DNA of 64,000 nucleotides from Chloracidobacterium sp. (GTDB taxonomy: Bacteria > Acidobacteriota > Blastocatellia > Pyrinomonadales > Pyrinomonadaceae): contig JADJJY010000001.1 of the NCBI GenBank assembly GCA_016706275.1, positions 682,001-746,000 on the forward strand. The letters run 5' to 3'. The translations under genes were made by a program, and so were the position numbers. A model generated the notes under the pieces. It had not been told where the DNA came from. It did no database searches and was given only the letters and a program-made list of their open reading frames with translations. Position 1 is the first letter of the stretch; the number at the start of each line of letters is the position of its first letter. Of this stretch, positions 42,205-50,044 are shown in pieces.

Positions 42205-42438
42205 TTAGAAGCCGATCCAATAGATCTCTTCTGCGATCGCCGTGATGATATCGACCGAGATCTCGGCATCGCCGGGTGCGGTCGTCGCAAAGTCGCCCCC
42301 ACAATTTTCCGTGCATGGAGGTGGGCAAGGTTCTTGTCCGTTTTCGCACTTGTAGCCACCGCTACCTTGATTGCCATCGGCAAATGCTGTTGCGCAGAAC
42401 ATCGATACGATCAAGAACAATTTAATAGTCGTTTTCAT
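42205..42438 (-). CDS. Small Cys/Pro-rich secreted peptide precursor (77 aa)
   Basis: ATG 42436-42438 follows GGAG at 8 bases; an in-frame TTG (42450) is rejected because it would include the ribosome binding site. The signal peptide is KTTIKLFLIVSMFCATAFA, then DGNQGSGGYKCENGQEPCPP and PCTENCGGDF: four cysteines and a Pro run within about 20 residues. The last third is hydrophobic and acidic (AEISVDIITAIAEEIYWIGF). It is transcribed divergently from the TPR-S24-like gene, with a shared 76-base control region. I do not recognise a family. It could be a signal peptide precursor, a small structural peptide or a disulfide-bonded effector. Confidence 0.7.
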   Translation of the reverse strand: MKTTIKLFLIVSMFCATAFADGNQGSGGYKCENGQEPCPPPCTENCGGDFATTAPGDAEISVDIITAIAEEIYWIGF

Positions 42439-42462
42439 TTTTTTCTCCAATAGTTTTTAGTC

Positions 42463-42491
42463 TTGATGTGTAGGCACATCAGGCATATACT
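42463..42491 (+). promoter_or_regulatory. Sigma70-like promoter of the TPR-S24-like gene
   Basis: TTGATG (42463-42468), exactly 17 bases, TATACT (42486-42491). The -10 hexamer and spacing are identical to those of the promoter at 41673-41701, suggesting related control. Confidence 0.6.
42464..42481. promoter_or_regulatory. Inverted repeat over the -35 region, probable operator
   Basis: TGATGTG, 4 bases, CACATCA. It overlaps the -35 box and spacer of the promoter at 42463-42491 and lies 26 bases upstream of the divergent secreted-peptide start, so one bound protein could act on both genes. The sequence differs from the palindrome at 41714. Confidence 0.5.
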
Positions 42492-42514
42492 ATCAGAGAA
42501 ATTTGTAGCGGCTT

Positions 42515-43978
42515 ATGGAGACTCTCAACATTCGAAACGGTTTTAAGCCGGTCGTTTTATTCCGCAAACTTAGCAAACTCGAACGTAGCGGTCGATACGC
42601 TGAAGCTCTAGACCTGATCAGTGATGGTCGGGACGACTTGTCGCGCTTGCCTGAAACTGACCATCTCGATGTCGAGGAAGCCGCAGAGTTGCGACTAAGA
42701 TACGGCAGCCTGGTAGGTTTTTATGGGCACAATGAAATGATCACGGGTGCGCAAGAGCACTCTAAAAATATTCTTACGGCTGTGCGAGAGGTTTTTCAAA
42801 AGCTACGAAACGTTGAAAAGATCGCCGAGTGTGAGAACCTGATCGCCCTCTCATACTGGCGAACAGGTGAATATCGCGAAACGGATCTGTGGCTCGATAC
42901 TGCACTCGACCATAACTTACCCCGCACGTCTCTTATAAGGCTTCAATCTTTTAAGGTTCGCAGCCTCAACTTTCTCTCGCTAAAAAAACACGAACAAAAT
43001 ATTGCCTATTGTCGTTCGGTCGAAGATGATTTTCGCAAATTTGGAGATGCCTTGCTTAACGCGTCTATATGTTCGAATATGGGCATATCGCTTAAAGACA
43101 CTGGCCGCAGCTCAGAGGCTCTTACTTATTTCACGCTCGCGAAAACGTATCATGAAAAATCGCGGCACCGCATCTATCTCGCCACGGTCGAGAATAATCT
43201 GGCGTTGCTGCACATGAACGGCCGCAATTTCCGCCTTGCCCATAGTTCGGTTGACGCGGCGATCGGGATCTATAAAAAGTTAAAGGACAAGACACGCGAA
43301 GGCTCGTCGTTTGAGACAAAAGCTCAGATATGCCTTGCGGAATACAAACCCGAAGCGGCTCTCAATTATGCCGACCGGTCGATCGCGGTTCTGCGAAAGA
43401 GCGAGAATAAAGCGTATCTAGCCGAGTCTTTGATGACCCGGGCAAAAACATTGCTGATACTCGATAATTTCCAAGACGCGGTCCTTTCGATGATGGAAGC
43501 CGTTGATATTACCCGGCGGCAAACAGGTGAGGCATCGGCAAGAGAGCTGATAGACGAATTTCAAACCGCTCTCGATCCAAATAAACAAACGGCCAAAAGC
43601 AACTTTGCCGCTGACGCCAACGAACTGGAACTTGTCATCCCAGCATCTCTGTCAAAATACAGCGAATACAGCGGTGTCTGGATAAACAATTCTCACCTTG
43701 ACGATCTGGGCATTCCAAAAGGCTCGCTTGCGGTTACGGTTAATGAAAAGGTGAATCGGGGCGATCTGGTCGCAGCGGTTGAGCGAGACAGCGGAGCAGT
43801 CGTCTGCGGATATTACGATTCGGATTTTGGTATGGTCTGTCTGGAAAGCGGGTCGGGCCAGCCGCATCTGTTTGATGAGAACGCCATCACGATCAAGGGC
43901 AAGATCGTCGGCGTGTGCCGCGACGGGCAAAACGAGGAGGGCAAGATGATCGTCGAGCCTATTGGTCAGACGGCCTAA
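42515..43978 (+). CDS. TPR protein with LexA/S24-like C-terminal domain
   Basis: A 487-residue cytoplasmic protein. Residues about 10-350 are helical TPR-like repeats (ASICSNMGISLKDTGRSSEA, AHSSVDAAIGIYKKLKDKTR, AALNYADRSIAVLRKSENKA), the fold used by Rap/PlcR-type peptide receptors and by many scaffold proteins. The last 100 residues (from about 385) read SGVWINNSHLDDLGIPKGSL, VNRGDLVAAVERDSGAVVCG and TIKGKIVGVCR, following the order of the LexA/CI peptidase-S24 fold, but without an evident catalytic Ser-Met, so self-cleavage is doubtful. No HTH is present in this chain. It thus looks like the sensory/oligomerisation half complementary to the HTH protein at 41767-42180. ATG 42515 has no ribosome binding site. 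Confidence 0.72.
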   Translation: METLNIRNGFKPVVLFRKLSKLERSGRYAEALDLISDGRDDLSRLPETDHLDVEEAAELRLRYGSLVGFYGHNEMITGAQEHSKNILTAVREVFQKLRNVEKIAECENLIALSYWRTGEYRETDLWLDTALDHNLPRTSLIRLQSFKVRSLNFLSLKKHEQNIAYCRSVEDDFRKFGDALLNASICSNMGISLKDTGRSSEALTYFTLAKTYHEKSRHRIYLATVENNLALLHMNGRNFRLAHSSVDAAIGIYKKLKDKTREGSSFETKAQICLAEYKPEAALNYADRSIAVLRKSENKAYLAESLMTRAKTLLILDNFQDAVLSMMEAVDITRRQTGEASARELIDEFQTALDPNKQTAKSNFAADANELELVIPASLSKYSEYSGVWINNSHLDDLGIPKGSLAVTVNEKVNRGDLVAAVERDSGAVVCGYYDSDFGMVCLESGSGQPHLFDENAITIKGKIVGVCRDGQNEEGKMIVEPIGQTA

Positions 43979-44786
43979 AGTCCTTGATATCCATTCCAAA
44001 AGTTTCCTTTACATACTCTTCCTGAGCACGATTGACACTACGAAGATTTGTGAGCCGACGCTCTGATTTTTTTATGTGAACCCGCGTGCGGTTCGACATT
44101 TGTGCAAGCAGGTCGCGCCCCTCAGCCATCTCGTCCTCAACCCTTTTTCTCAGATCGTAGAGTTCGGAACCTTCGATCTCAGCCCGCTCATTGACGAGCT
44201 CGCCGAGCCTGACTTTGATCTGAAATATCTGGCGTATTGCCCGTACTAATTCGTCGCCGACGGCGTCGCCGCTAACCAGATCCGGGCTGTTGCGAAAATC
44301 TTCGACAAGTTTGTTGAGCTTGGTCTGATCACCCGCCGAATAAGCTGCATTTAATTCGGCCATTAAGCCGTGGCGTTTTTCTTTCTCACCCGCATCGAGT
44401 GCGAGGTCCGGGTGGATGATGCGGGCAAGGTTGTGATATGCCTTTTTCGCCTCGGCCGTCGGGTTAAATTTTCGGTCCGCGGCATCGGCATCTTCGGCGG
44501 CACGAGCAGCCGATTCCTCGGCACGGCGGCGCATCTCCTCAGCCTTTTTCTTGATCTCTTCGTCGTCGGGGACGAGCTTTACCTCTTCTTCGGCGATCTG
44601 AGCCTCGATATCGTCGAACTCAGCATAAAGGCGAGCGACGCCCATCGTATATTGAGCCTCAAACTGCTGCTGCAACGCCCGCAGATCGGTCATCTCCTCT
44701 TCCCGATCGGCAAGCCGATCCTTTAGCCGTTCGAGGACGCGGCGTTTTTTTTCGAGCTCGATCTCTTCGGGGGCTAAAGGGGTCAT
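43959..44786 (-). CDS. Coiled-coil protein with J-domain-like segment
   Basis: A 275-residue soluble protein. Residues 5-105 are a charged coiled coil (LEKKRRVLERLKDRLADREE, then DEEIKKKAEEMRRRAEESAA). Residues about 108-165 resemble a DnaJ domain: AEAKKAYHNLARIIHPDLAL with the diagnostic HPD, then KEKRHGLMAELNAAYSAGD. A second helical region follows (RAIRQIFQIKVRLGELVNER, DLRKRVEDEMAEGRDLLAQM). A role as an Hsp70 co-chaperone is suggested by HPD but no DnaK gene is close. It starts 3 bases after the bshB1 stop, so they share an mRNA; its 3' end overlaps the end of the TPR gene by 20 bases. Confidence 0.75.
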   Translation of the reverse strand: MTPLAPEEIELEKKRRVLERLKDRLADREEEMTDLRALQQQFEAQYTMGVARLYAEFDDIEAQIAEEEVKLVPDDEEIKKKAEEMRRRAEESAARAAEDADAADRKFNPTAEAKKAYHNLARIIHPDLALDAGEKEKRHGLMAELNAAYSAGDQTKLNKLVEDFRNSPDLVSGDAVGDELVRAIRQIFQIKVRLGELVNERAEIEGSELYDLRKRVEDEMAEGRDLLAQMSNRTRVHIKKSERRLTNLRSVNRAQEEYVKETFGMDIKDFRPSDQ

Positions 44787-44789
44787 TGA

Positions 44790-45524
44790 TCAAGAGTAGA
44801 GATTCATCGGACGCGTGAGCAGTTCAAAAGGGTCGTTGACGTTCAACATCTCGCGGACAAAGAACGGTTCACCGGCAGCGGTGCCGATAAGCGAACCATA
44901 ATAACGAGAGCGGTTCGCGATCTCGTCGAGGTAGCTTTTGCCCGTAAGCATCGTTTCAGGCTCGGTCGAATTTGGATCATAAAACTGCGAACGATGAGCA
45001 CGGAGAGCGTCCATCTTTGCTTCGAGAAAATCTGAGACATCGACAATAAATGACGGAACGACACGCCGCGAAAATACGTTATGAGCGACGATCGGCGGCG
45101 GTATTTTTTCATCGCCTGTGTCGGGGTCGTAATTCCGCATCGCAGCCAACCGTGACGATTCGCGAACCAGGGTTGCGATGTGATCGTGGTCAGCATGGCT
45201 GTCGTTTTCTTGATGCGTGAGTATCAATCTAGGTTTTAATCGTCTCAATGCTCTGACCAACGCAACCCGCGCGTCATCCGTAACAAAAACATGCCCGTCC
45301 GGCAGTCCGAGATTGTCGCGGATGTCGAGCTTTAAGATCTTTGCTGCGTTTTCAGCTTCGACGGCTCGCCCGTCGACCGTGCCGCGTGTGCCCATCTCGC
45401 CGCGGGTCACATCGAGTGCCCCAGTCCGATAACCGAGGTCTTTTAGCTTTAACATCGTCCCGCCGACCGACAGCTCAAGATCGTCGGGGTGAGCAAAAAT
45501 TGCGAGGATATCCACCGTACTCAT
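44790..45524 (-). CDS. bshB1: Bacillithiol biosynthesis deacetylase BshB1
   Basis: Zinc-dependent N-acetylglucosaminyl-malate deacetylase (LmbE/PIG-L family) of 244 residues, second step of bacillithiol synthesis. The zinc motif AHPDDLELSVGG starts at about residue 11 and the third ligand region is NDSHADHDHIATLVRES. The block GALDVTRGEMGTRGTVDGR is diagnostic of the BshB1 subgroup. Cytoplasmic. It implies that this organism makes bacillithiol, a low-molecular-weight thiol; bshA and bshC are not in the window. Confidence 0.93.
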   Translation of the reverse strand: MSTVDILAIFAHPDDLELSVGGTMLKLKDLGYRTGALDVTRGEMGTRGTVDGRAVEAENAAKILKLDIRDNLGLPDGHVFVTDDARVALVRALRRLKPRLILTHQENDSHADHDHIATLVRESSRLAAMRNYDPDTGDEKIPPPIVAHNVFSRRVVPSFIVDVSDFLEAKMDALRAHRSQFYDPNSTEPETMLTGKSYLDEIANRSRYYGSLIGTAAGEPFFVREMLNVNDPFELLTRPMNLYS

Positions 45525-45561
45525 AAACCTAATTTAGCACAGGGTTTGATACTATTCCTGT

Positions 45562-46329
45562 ATGAAACTCACCGTCCTAGGTTCCGGTACCTCGATACCG
45601 CACGCAAAACGGAGCAGCTCAGGCTATTGGCTTGAGACAACGGGCGGGACGATCCTGCTCGATTGCTCGGCGTCGGCCATATATCGGATGACGGAAGAAT
45701 CGTTGGACTGGACCGCCTTAGGTGCGATCTGGATCTCACATTTTCACCTCGATCATTGCGGCGGGCTAGCACCTTTCCTCGCGGGGACAAAGCATTCAGC
45801 CGAGATGCAGCAACGCACATCACCGCTTCGAATATTCGGTCCAGCGGGTCTCAAAGCCCTGCTCGCGAGATTTGACGCCGTCAATGACTATCGTTTGCTT
45901 GAACAGCCTTTTCCTGTTGAGGTAATTGAGGTCGATGCTCTTGAGGCTTTTCAGATCCTACCCCGCGTTGAGGCCGTCGTAATGAAAACGCCGCACACAG
46001 ACGAGAGCCATGCGATCCATATTCGCGATGCAGACGATAAAACGCTGGTTTATTCTGCGGACACAGGGTTTGATGAAACGGTAGCCACTTTTGCCAATCA
46101 CGTCGATCTGTTTATTTTAGAATGTTCTTTTGTCCGAGATAAGCCAGCTCAGAAACATCTGGAACTAGCCGAATCGATGTTTTTAGTTCGAAAGGCTTAC
46201 CCGAAACGAGCTATGCTCACGCATTTTTATCCCGAGTGGGACGATGTTGATTTTGACGTAGAAGTGGCGGTATTTGACCCACCATGCGAGGTGGTCGAGG
46301 CGAAAGGCGGCCTGCGGTTAGAGGTATAA
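45562..46329 (+). CDS. MBL-fold hydrolase, RNase Z/arylsulfatase-like
   Basis: A 255-residue cytoplasmic enzyme beginning MKLTVLGSGTSIPHAKRSSS, the RNase Z/ElaC-like opening. The zinc motif is SHFHLDHCGGLAPFL (HxHxDH, about residue 58), then PHTDESHAIHI, YSADTGFDE (Asp ligand) and a final His in MLTHFYPEWD. The exosite typical of true RNase Z is not seen, so a phosphodiesterase or other hydrolase is as likely. Divergent from bshB1 with a 37-base gap, so the promoters overlap. Confidence 0.85.
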   Translation: MKLTVLGSGTSIPHAKRSSSGYWLETTGGTILLDCSASAIYRMTEESLDWTALGAIWISHFHLDHCGGLAPFLAGTKHSAEMQQRTSPLRIFGPAGLKALLARFDAVNDYRLLEQPFPVEVIEVDALEAFQILPRVEAVVMKTPHTDESHAIHIRDADDKTLVYSADTGFDETVATFANHVDLFILECSFVRDKPAQKHLELAESMFLVRKAYPKRAMLTHFYPEWDDVDFDVEVAVFDPPCEVVEAKGGLRLEV

Positions 46330-46342
46330 GTTACTCGCGATT

Positions 46343-46768
46343 TTACCTGACGTTTCGCTTTGCCATTGCCATTAATTCTTCAGGCATCCATTTTTCGAGA
46401 TTCTTTTCTTCGGCACTAGCGATGCCTTTGTCGCGGTTACGCCACTCTTTTGAGGGGTCGTCTTCTCGGCCGGATTGTTTGGGATAATTTTCGACCTGTT
46501 CGAGACTGATGACAATGCCGTGGGCGACGTCTTTCCAGTCTTCGTTTTGGATGCCGCGCAGGACAATAGGCAGTCCGGCGGTCCAGTCTTCTTCGGGGGC
46601 GATATTATCGTATTCAGGAATGGTCAAAAACGCCGTCTCGGGAAAAGGCTGGCTGCTGTATTCGCTGACGATACGTGCAGCGAGGTCCTTATAGGAACCG
46701 CTTGGGTCCGCCGCTCTGATCTCAAGTGCCCTGCGAAAAATGTCTGATACGGTTGCAGTGTCGCTCAT
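46343..46768 (-). CDS. Unknown protein (141 aa)
   Basis: No family recognised, no signal peptide or membrane helix. Features: an N-terminal helix VSDIFRRALEIRAADPSGSY, a Pro/Trp-containing middle (IPEYDNIAPEEDWTAGLPIV) and a basic, Glu-rich C-terminus (EEKNLEKWMPEELMAMAKRN). ATG 46766-46768 is used; an in-frame GTG at 46778-46780 would add four residues. Its end is 13 bases from the convergent MBL gene. Codon use fits the neighbours. Confidence 0.62.
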   Translation of the reverse strand: MSDTATVSDIFRRALEIRAADPSGSYKDLAARIVSEYSSQPFPETAFLTIPEYDNIAPEEDWTAGLPIVLRGIQNEDWKDVAHGIVISLEQVENYPKQSGREDDPSKEWRNRDKGIASAEEKNLEKWMPEELMAMAKRNVR

Positions 46769-46895
46769 AGTATTAGCCACAGATTATCACAGTTGGCGGC
46801 AGATTTTAATTCGCCCGGTAATGCCGCGATAGCTGCCAACTTTTTTCTTGATAAACGGCATCTGAAAAGATAGTCTTTAAAGTCACGAGGTCTTA

Positions 46896-47567
46896 ATGAG
46901 AAATACTTTTTTTGTATTCGCGGCCATTTTGCTAACGGTCATTTTTGCGTTCGGGCAAAACGAACAGGCGCCGATAGTCGAGAAGGAGATCAACTATAAA
47001 AACTGGACGTACAAAAGCGTTCGCACCGGCGAAGACACAAACTTGCGTGACCTGACGGTTGGCAAAAAGCTCGTGATCGTCGTGTATTATGCTCCGTGGT
47101 GCGGTAACTGGCGTTATGACGCGCCGATGCTGCAAAAGCTGTATGACAAATACCGATCAGATGGATTAGAGATAGTTGCCGTCGGCGAATACGACCCGGT
47201 TTCGTCGATGCAGAACAATCTCACGTTTATGAAGATCACGTTTCCGGCCGTCTATGAGTCGGAAAATCGTTCCGAAAAGCAAAAGACCAAGCATTACGAT
47301 TATCGCCAATCAACGGGCGACACACGCGGCTGGGGTTCGCCGTGGTACATTTTTTTGCAGCCGTCATTGATGGAGAAAAAAGGCGATACGCTGACGAAAA
47401 AAACCTTTGTCATCAACGGCGAGATGATCGCGGCAGAGGGTGAAAAATTTATCCGTGAAAAGCTCGGCCTGCCCGCCATAGAAGCCAAATCCGCGACCGC
47501 CAAAAACGGCGAGATCGAGGTCTGCGACCCTACCGAAAAGAAAACTACTGAGTTGAAAAAGCCGTAA
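46896..47567 (+). CDS. Secreted thioredoxin-like protein lacking the resolving cysteine
   Basis: A 223-residue exported protein: signal peptide 1-20 (TVIFAFG, then QNEQ), then a redoxin/TlpA-like fold (KLVIVVYYAPWCGNWRYDAP, with the usual CxxC changed to C-G-N-W). The following helix and strand (MLQKLYDKYRSDGLEIVAVG) are normal for TlpA. With one cysteine in the motif it cannot work as a standard disulfide reductase; a peroxiredoxin-like, mixed-disulfide or non-redox role is possible. A second Cys near the C-terminus (EVCDPTEKK) might serve as a distant resolving residue. Confidence 0.8.
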   Translation: MRNTFFVFAAILLTVIFAFGQNEQAPIVEKEINYKNWTYKSVRTGEDTNLRDLTVGKKLVIVVYYAPWCGNWRYDAPMLQKLYDKYRSDGLEIVAVGEYDPVSSMQNNLTFMKITFPAVYESENRSEKQKTKHYDYRQSTGDTRGWGSPWYIFLQPSLMEKKGDTLTKKTFVINGEMIAAEGEKFIREKLGLPAIEAKSATAKNGEIEVCDPTEKKTTELKKP

Positions 47568-47630
47568 CGTGCTAATACCGATCCCGTTGGTTAAATGATG
47601 GTAGCGGTCAATAGAATTAAAGAAGAATCG

Positions 47631-48194
47631 ATGACTTTGAAAAACGAATTACTGCCCGCAGACCGTGACGAACTGTTAAACGAATTAAAGACACGTTTTG
47701 AAGAAAACACGGCCCGCCACGACGGCATCGAATGGGCAAAGATCATCGCACGGCTAGAAGCTGATCCAGCAAAACTTTGGTCGCTCAGCGAGATGGAACG
47801 AACAGGCGGCGAGCCGGATGTAGTCGGATTTGATAAGGGGACGGGCGAGTATATTTTTTTCGATTGCTCACCAGAAAGCCCCAAAGGCCGCCGGAGCCTG
47901 TGTTACGACCGAGCTGCATGGGAATCACGCAAAGAACATAAACCTGCGACCAGCGCTCAAGACATGGCCGCCGCGATGGGCGTTAAGATCCTGACCGAAA
48001 CGGAATATCACGATCTGCAAACGATCGGCGAGTTCGATCTAAAAACCTCGAGTTGGCTCGAAACGCCCGCCGACATTAGAGATTTAGGCGGTGCCATTTT
48101 CGGTGACTTGCGCTTTGGCCGGGTCTTTATCTATCACAACGGAGCAGAATCCTACTACGCTGCCCGAGCGTTCCGTGGTTCGCTGCGCGTATAG
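47631..48194 (+). CDS. DUF4256 family protein
   Basis: A 187-residue cytoplasmic protein of the DUF4256 family. Conserved features visible are ARHDGIEWAKIIARLEADPA near the start, EMERTGGEPDVVGFD, IFFDCSPESPKGRRSLCYDR and GRVFIYHNGAESYYAARAFRG at the end (last block cut to its core). Function of the family is unknown. ATG 47631 (after AAAGAAG) is preferred to the ATG at 47595, which has no ribosome binding site. It follows the thioredoxin-like gene by 63 bases and may be co-transcribed. Confidence 0.85.
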   Translation: MTLKNELLPADRDELLNELKTRFEENTARHDGIEWAKIIARLEADPAKLWSLSEMERTGGEPDVVGFDKGTGEYIFFDCSPESPKGRRSLCYDRAAWESRKEHKPATSAQDMAAAMGVKILTETEYHDLQTIGEFDLKTSSWLETPADIRDLGGAIFGDLRFGRVFIYHNGAESYYAARAFRGSLRV

Positions 48195-48209
48195 CTCAAC
48201 TTAGCAGCA

Positions 48210-48629
48210 CTACTTCGTCGCCAAAATATCGCGGATCTCTGTGAGGAGAGCTTCCTGCGGTGGCGGAGGCGTAGCCGCTGCAAGCCGAGTAAAATAGCCC
48301 ATTGCAGCTTTGGCGATCAAGAACATAACAAACGCAACGATCACAAACGTAATTACGTCGCTGATCAGCTGTCCGTAGCGGAGCAGAGGAGCACCGCCTT
48401 TCACTGCGGCGTCGATCTGTTCGGGTGTCGCACCCGCCCCAAGTTTTCCGCTCAGGTCAACAAACTTTGCTTTGAAATCAACGCCACCGGTCACAAGACC
48501 GACGATCGGCATCACCATACCCTCGGTAAATGTCGTGACTATCTTGCCAAACGCCGCGCCCATGATAACGCCGATCGCGAGATCTAGCACATTACCGCGT
48601 GCAATAAATGCTTTGAAATCATTTAACAT
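48210..48629 (-). CDS. mscL: Large-conductance mechanosensitive channel MscL
   Basis: Inner-membrane pentameric channel that releases solutes on hypo-osmotic shock. The 139-residue length is standard. TM1 with its signature FIARGNVLDLAIGVIMGAAF (about residues 8-27) and pore-lining GKIVTTFTEG, a periplasmic loop (about 45-75), TM2 (VITFVIVAFVMFLIAKAAM) and the amphipathic C-terminal helix are present. ATG 48627-48629 with GGAG upstream is preferred over an in-frame TTG four codons earlier. Convergent with the DUF4256 gene (15-base gap). Confidence 0.95.
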   Translation of the reverse strand: MLNDFKAFIARGNVLDLAIGVIMGAAFGKIVTTFTEGMVMPIVGLVTGGVDFKAKFVDLSGKLGAGATPEQIDAAVKGGAPLLRYGQLISDVITFVIVAFVMFLIAKAAMGYFTRLAAATPPPPQEALLTEIRDILATK

Positions 48630-48723
48630 ATTCTTCTCCAATTTCTAAACGTAATTTCGGAACTTGTCACCAAGTATAAATCGGCAAGGTATATTCGCAA
48701 AAGAATGGCCGAAATAAATAGAG

Positions 48724-48755
48724 ACCGGGGTCTGCGATGATACGCAGACCCCGGT
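48724..48755 (-). terminator. Perfect 13-bp stem-loop downstream of the unknown exported gene
   Basis: ACCGGGGTCTGCG (48724-48736) and CGCAGACCCCGGT (48743-48755) pair perfectly with a 6-base loop. On the minus strand it follows the gene at 48784-49308, but only scattered T residues come after, so it may be a terminator or an mRNA-stabilising hairpin ahead of mscL. Confidence 0.45.
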
Positions 48756-48783
48756 CCCGTTAGATCTCAAATTTCCAAATAAG

Positions 48784-49308
48784 CTATTTAGGAAGTACCG
48801 CAAGTGTATCGGTTAACTTCATGGCGATATCGCGGAGCGGGTCTTTGGCGGCGACAAATTTGCCGGAGCTAGCCAGATCTGCCGACTGAGTTGCAAGATC
48901 GGTGATCCCCTGAATATTTACAAGGTATTTTTGCAGCAGTGGTTTAGTGCGAAACTCCGATTCGAGTGCCGAAAGGCCGTCTCTGAGATTTCGGATGGTT
49001 TGGATCGTAAATCTTTTGTTCGATGCGTGTTTGGTCAGGATCGCCTCTGAGACTGTTTTTGTCGCAAAAGCCTTGTCTAACAGCTCTAGAGCATCGGCTT
49101 TAGGGCCGTATTCATCGACAAAACGTTTAACATTTTCTAATTGAACATCGACCTTTTCGCGAGCGGCCCGGACATCGAGCGGGGGTATCGTTTTGACGAC
49201 CGTCGGTTGTTTAGGTTTCTTTTTGGTGGTCTTTCTTTGCGCCGTTGCCGAAATGCTGGTGATCGCGAGGATAAGCATCGCGAAAGCAAATAGTCCAAAA
49301 TGTCTCAT
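48784..49308 (-). CDS. Secreted helical protein of unknown function (174 aa)
   Basis: A signal peptide (residues 1-23, TSISATA then QRKT) is followed by a very basic stretch (KTTKKKPKQPTVVKT) and an all-helical remainder (AAREKVDVQLENVKRFVDEY, TIQTIRNLRDGLSALESEFR, ITDLATQSADLASSGKF). It resembles periplasmic helical bundles but I cannot name the family. The basic segment could bind the peptidoglycan or membrane. Divergent from lipB with 48 bases between the chosen starts. Confidence 0.68.
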   Translation of the reverse strand: MRHFGLFAFAMLILAITSISATAQRKTTKKKPKQPTVVKTIPPLDVRAAREKVDVQLENVKRFVDEYGPKADALELLDKAFATKTVSEAILTKHASNKRFTIQTIRNLRDGLSALESEFRTKPLLQKYLVNIQGITDLATQSADLASSGKFVAAKDPLRDIAMKLTDTLAVLPK

Positions 49309-49356
49309 AACGTTCGTTCCTGTTCAATCGGTCATAAAAATTTTATCATAGAGACA

Positions 49357-50037
49357 ATGTCTCAGCGTTATTTAGAGGTTCACAGGCTCGGGCGGGTTGG
49401 CTACGCAAATTCGCTCGAGCTGCAAAAAGAGCTTGAGGCAGAGGTGATAGCCCGGCGTGATTCGGACCATTTGCTGCTGCTTGAACACCCGCATACATTC
49501 ACGCTAGGCCGGCGTTCAAAAAATGACGGCGTGTTGGCGACGGCGGAGTTGCTAAAGGATCTGGGAGTTGAGGTCTTTGAGATAAATCGCGGCGGCAAGG
49601 TGACGTATCACGGTCTGGGCCAGATCGTCGGTTATCCTGTGATCTCGCTGTCGCCGGACCGCGAAGACGTGCATCGATACGTTCGCGATATTGAAGAGGT
49701 GTTGATCCGCACGCTTGCTGATCTTGGGATCGATGCGTTTCGTATTGAAGGGCTGACGGGCGTCCATACGACCGAGGGGAAGGTCGCGGCGATCGGCGTT
49801 CATATCAAGCGTTGGGTGACGACGCACGGGTTCGCGTTAAATGTGAATACCGACCTGAGCTATTACAATTGGATCATCGCCTGCGAAGGCGAACCGGTCA
49901 CGTCGATCGAACGACTGCTCGGCCGCGAGGTCGATATGGCGGAGGTCGAAGAGCGGTTGATCGAGAACTTTATGAATGTTTTTGAATATGAAAGAGAGGC
50001 CGTGACATTTGTGTCGGCTGAGGCGGTTAACGCTTGA
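49357..50037 (+). CDS. lipB: Octanoyltransferase LipB
   Basis: Transfers octanoate from acyl carrier protein to lipoyl domains; cytoplasmic. 226 residues from ATG 49357; a longer reading from 49300 overlaps the divergent gene and adds an unrelated N-terminus. Motifs: LLLLEHPHTFTLGRRSKN (about residue 40), the acyl-binding INRGGKVTYHGLGQIVGYP (about 75), the catalytic Lys in GKVAAIGVHIKRWVTTHG and a Cys in WIIACEGEPVTSIE (about 172), where the family has its acyl-thioester cysteine. lipA is not adjacent. Confidence 0.92.
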   Translation: MSQRYLEVHRLGRVGYANSLELQKELEAEVIARRDSDHLLLLEHPHTFTLGRRSKNDGVLATAELLKDLGVEVFEINRGGKVTYHGLGQIVGYPVISLSPDREDVHRYVRDIEEVLIRTLADLGIDAFRIEGLTGVHTTEGKVAAIGVHIKRWVTTHGFALNVNTDLSYYNWIIACEGEPVTSIERLLGREVDMAEVEERLIENFMNVFEYEREAVTFVSAEAVNA

Positions 50038-50044
50038 GGTAAAG

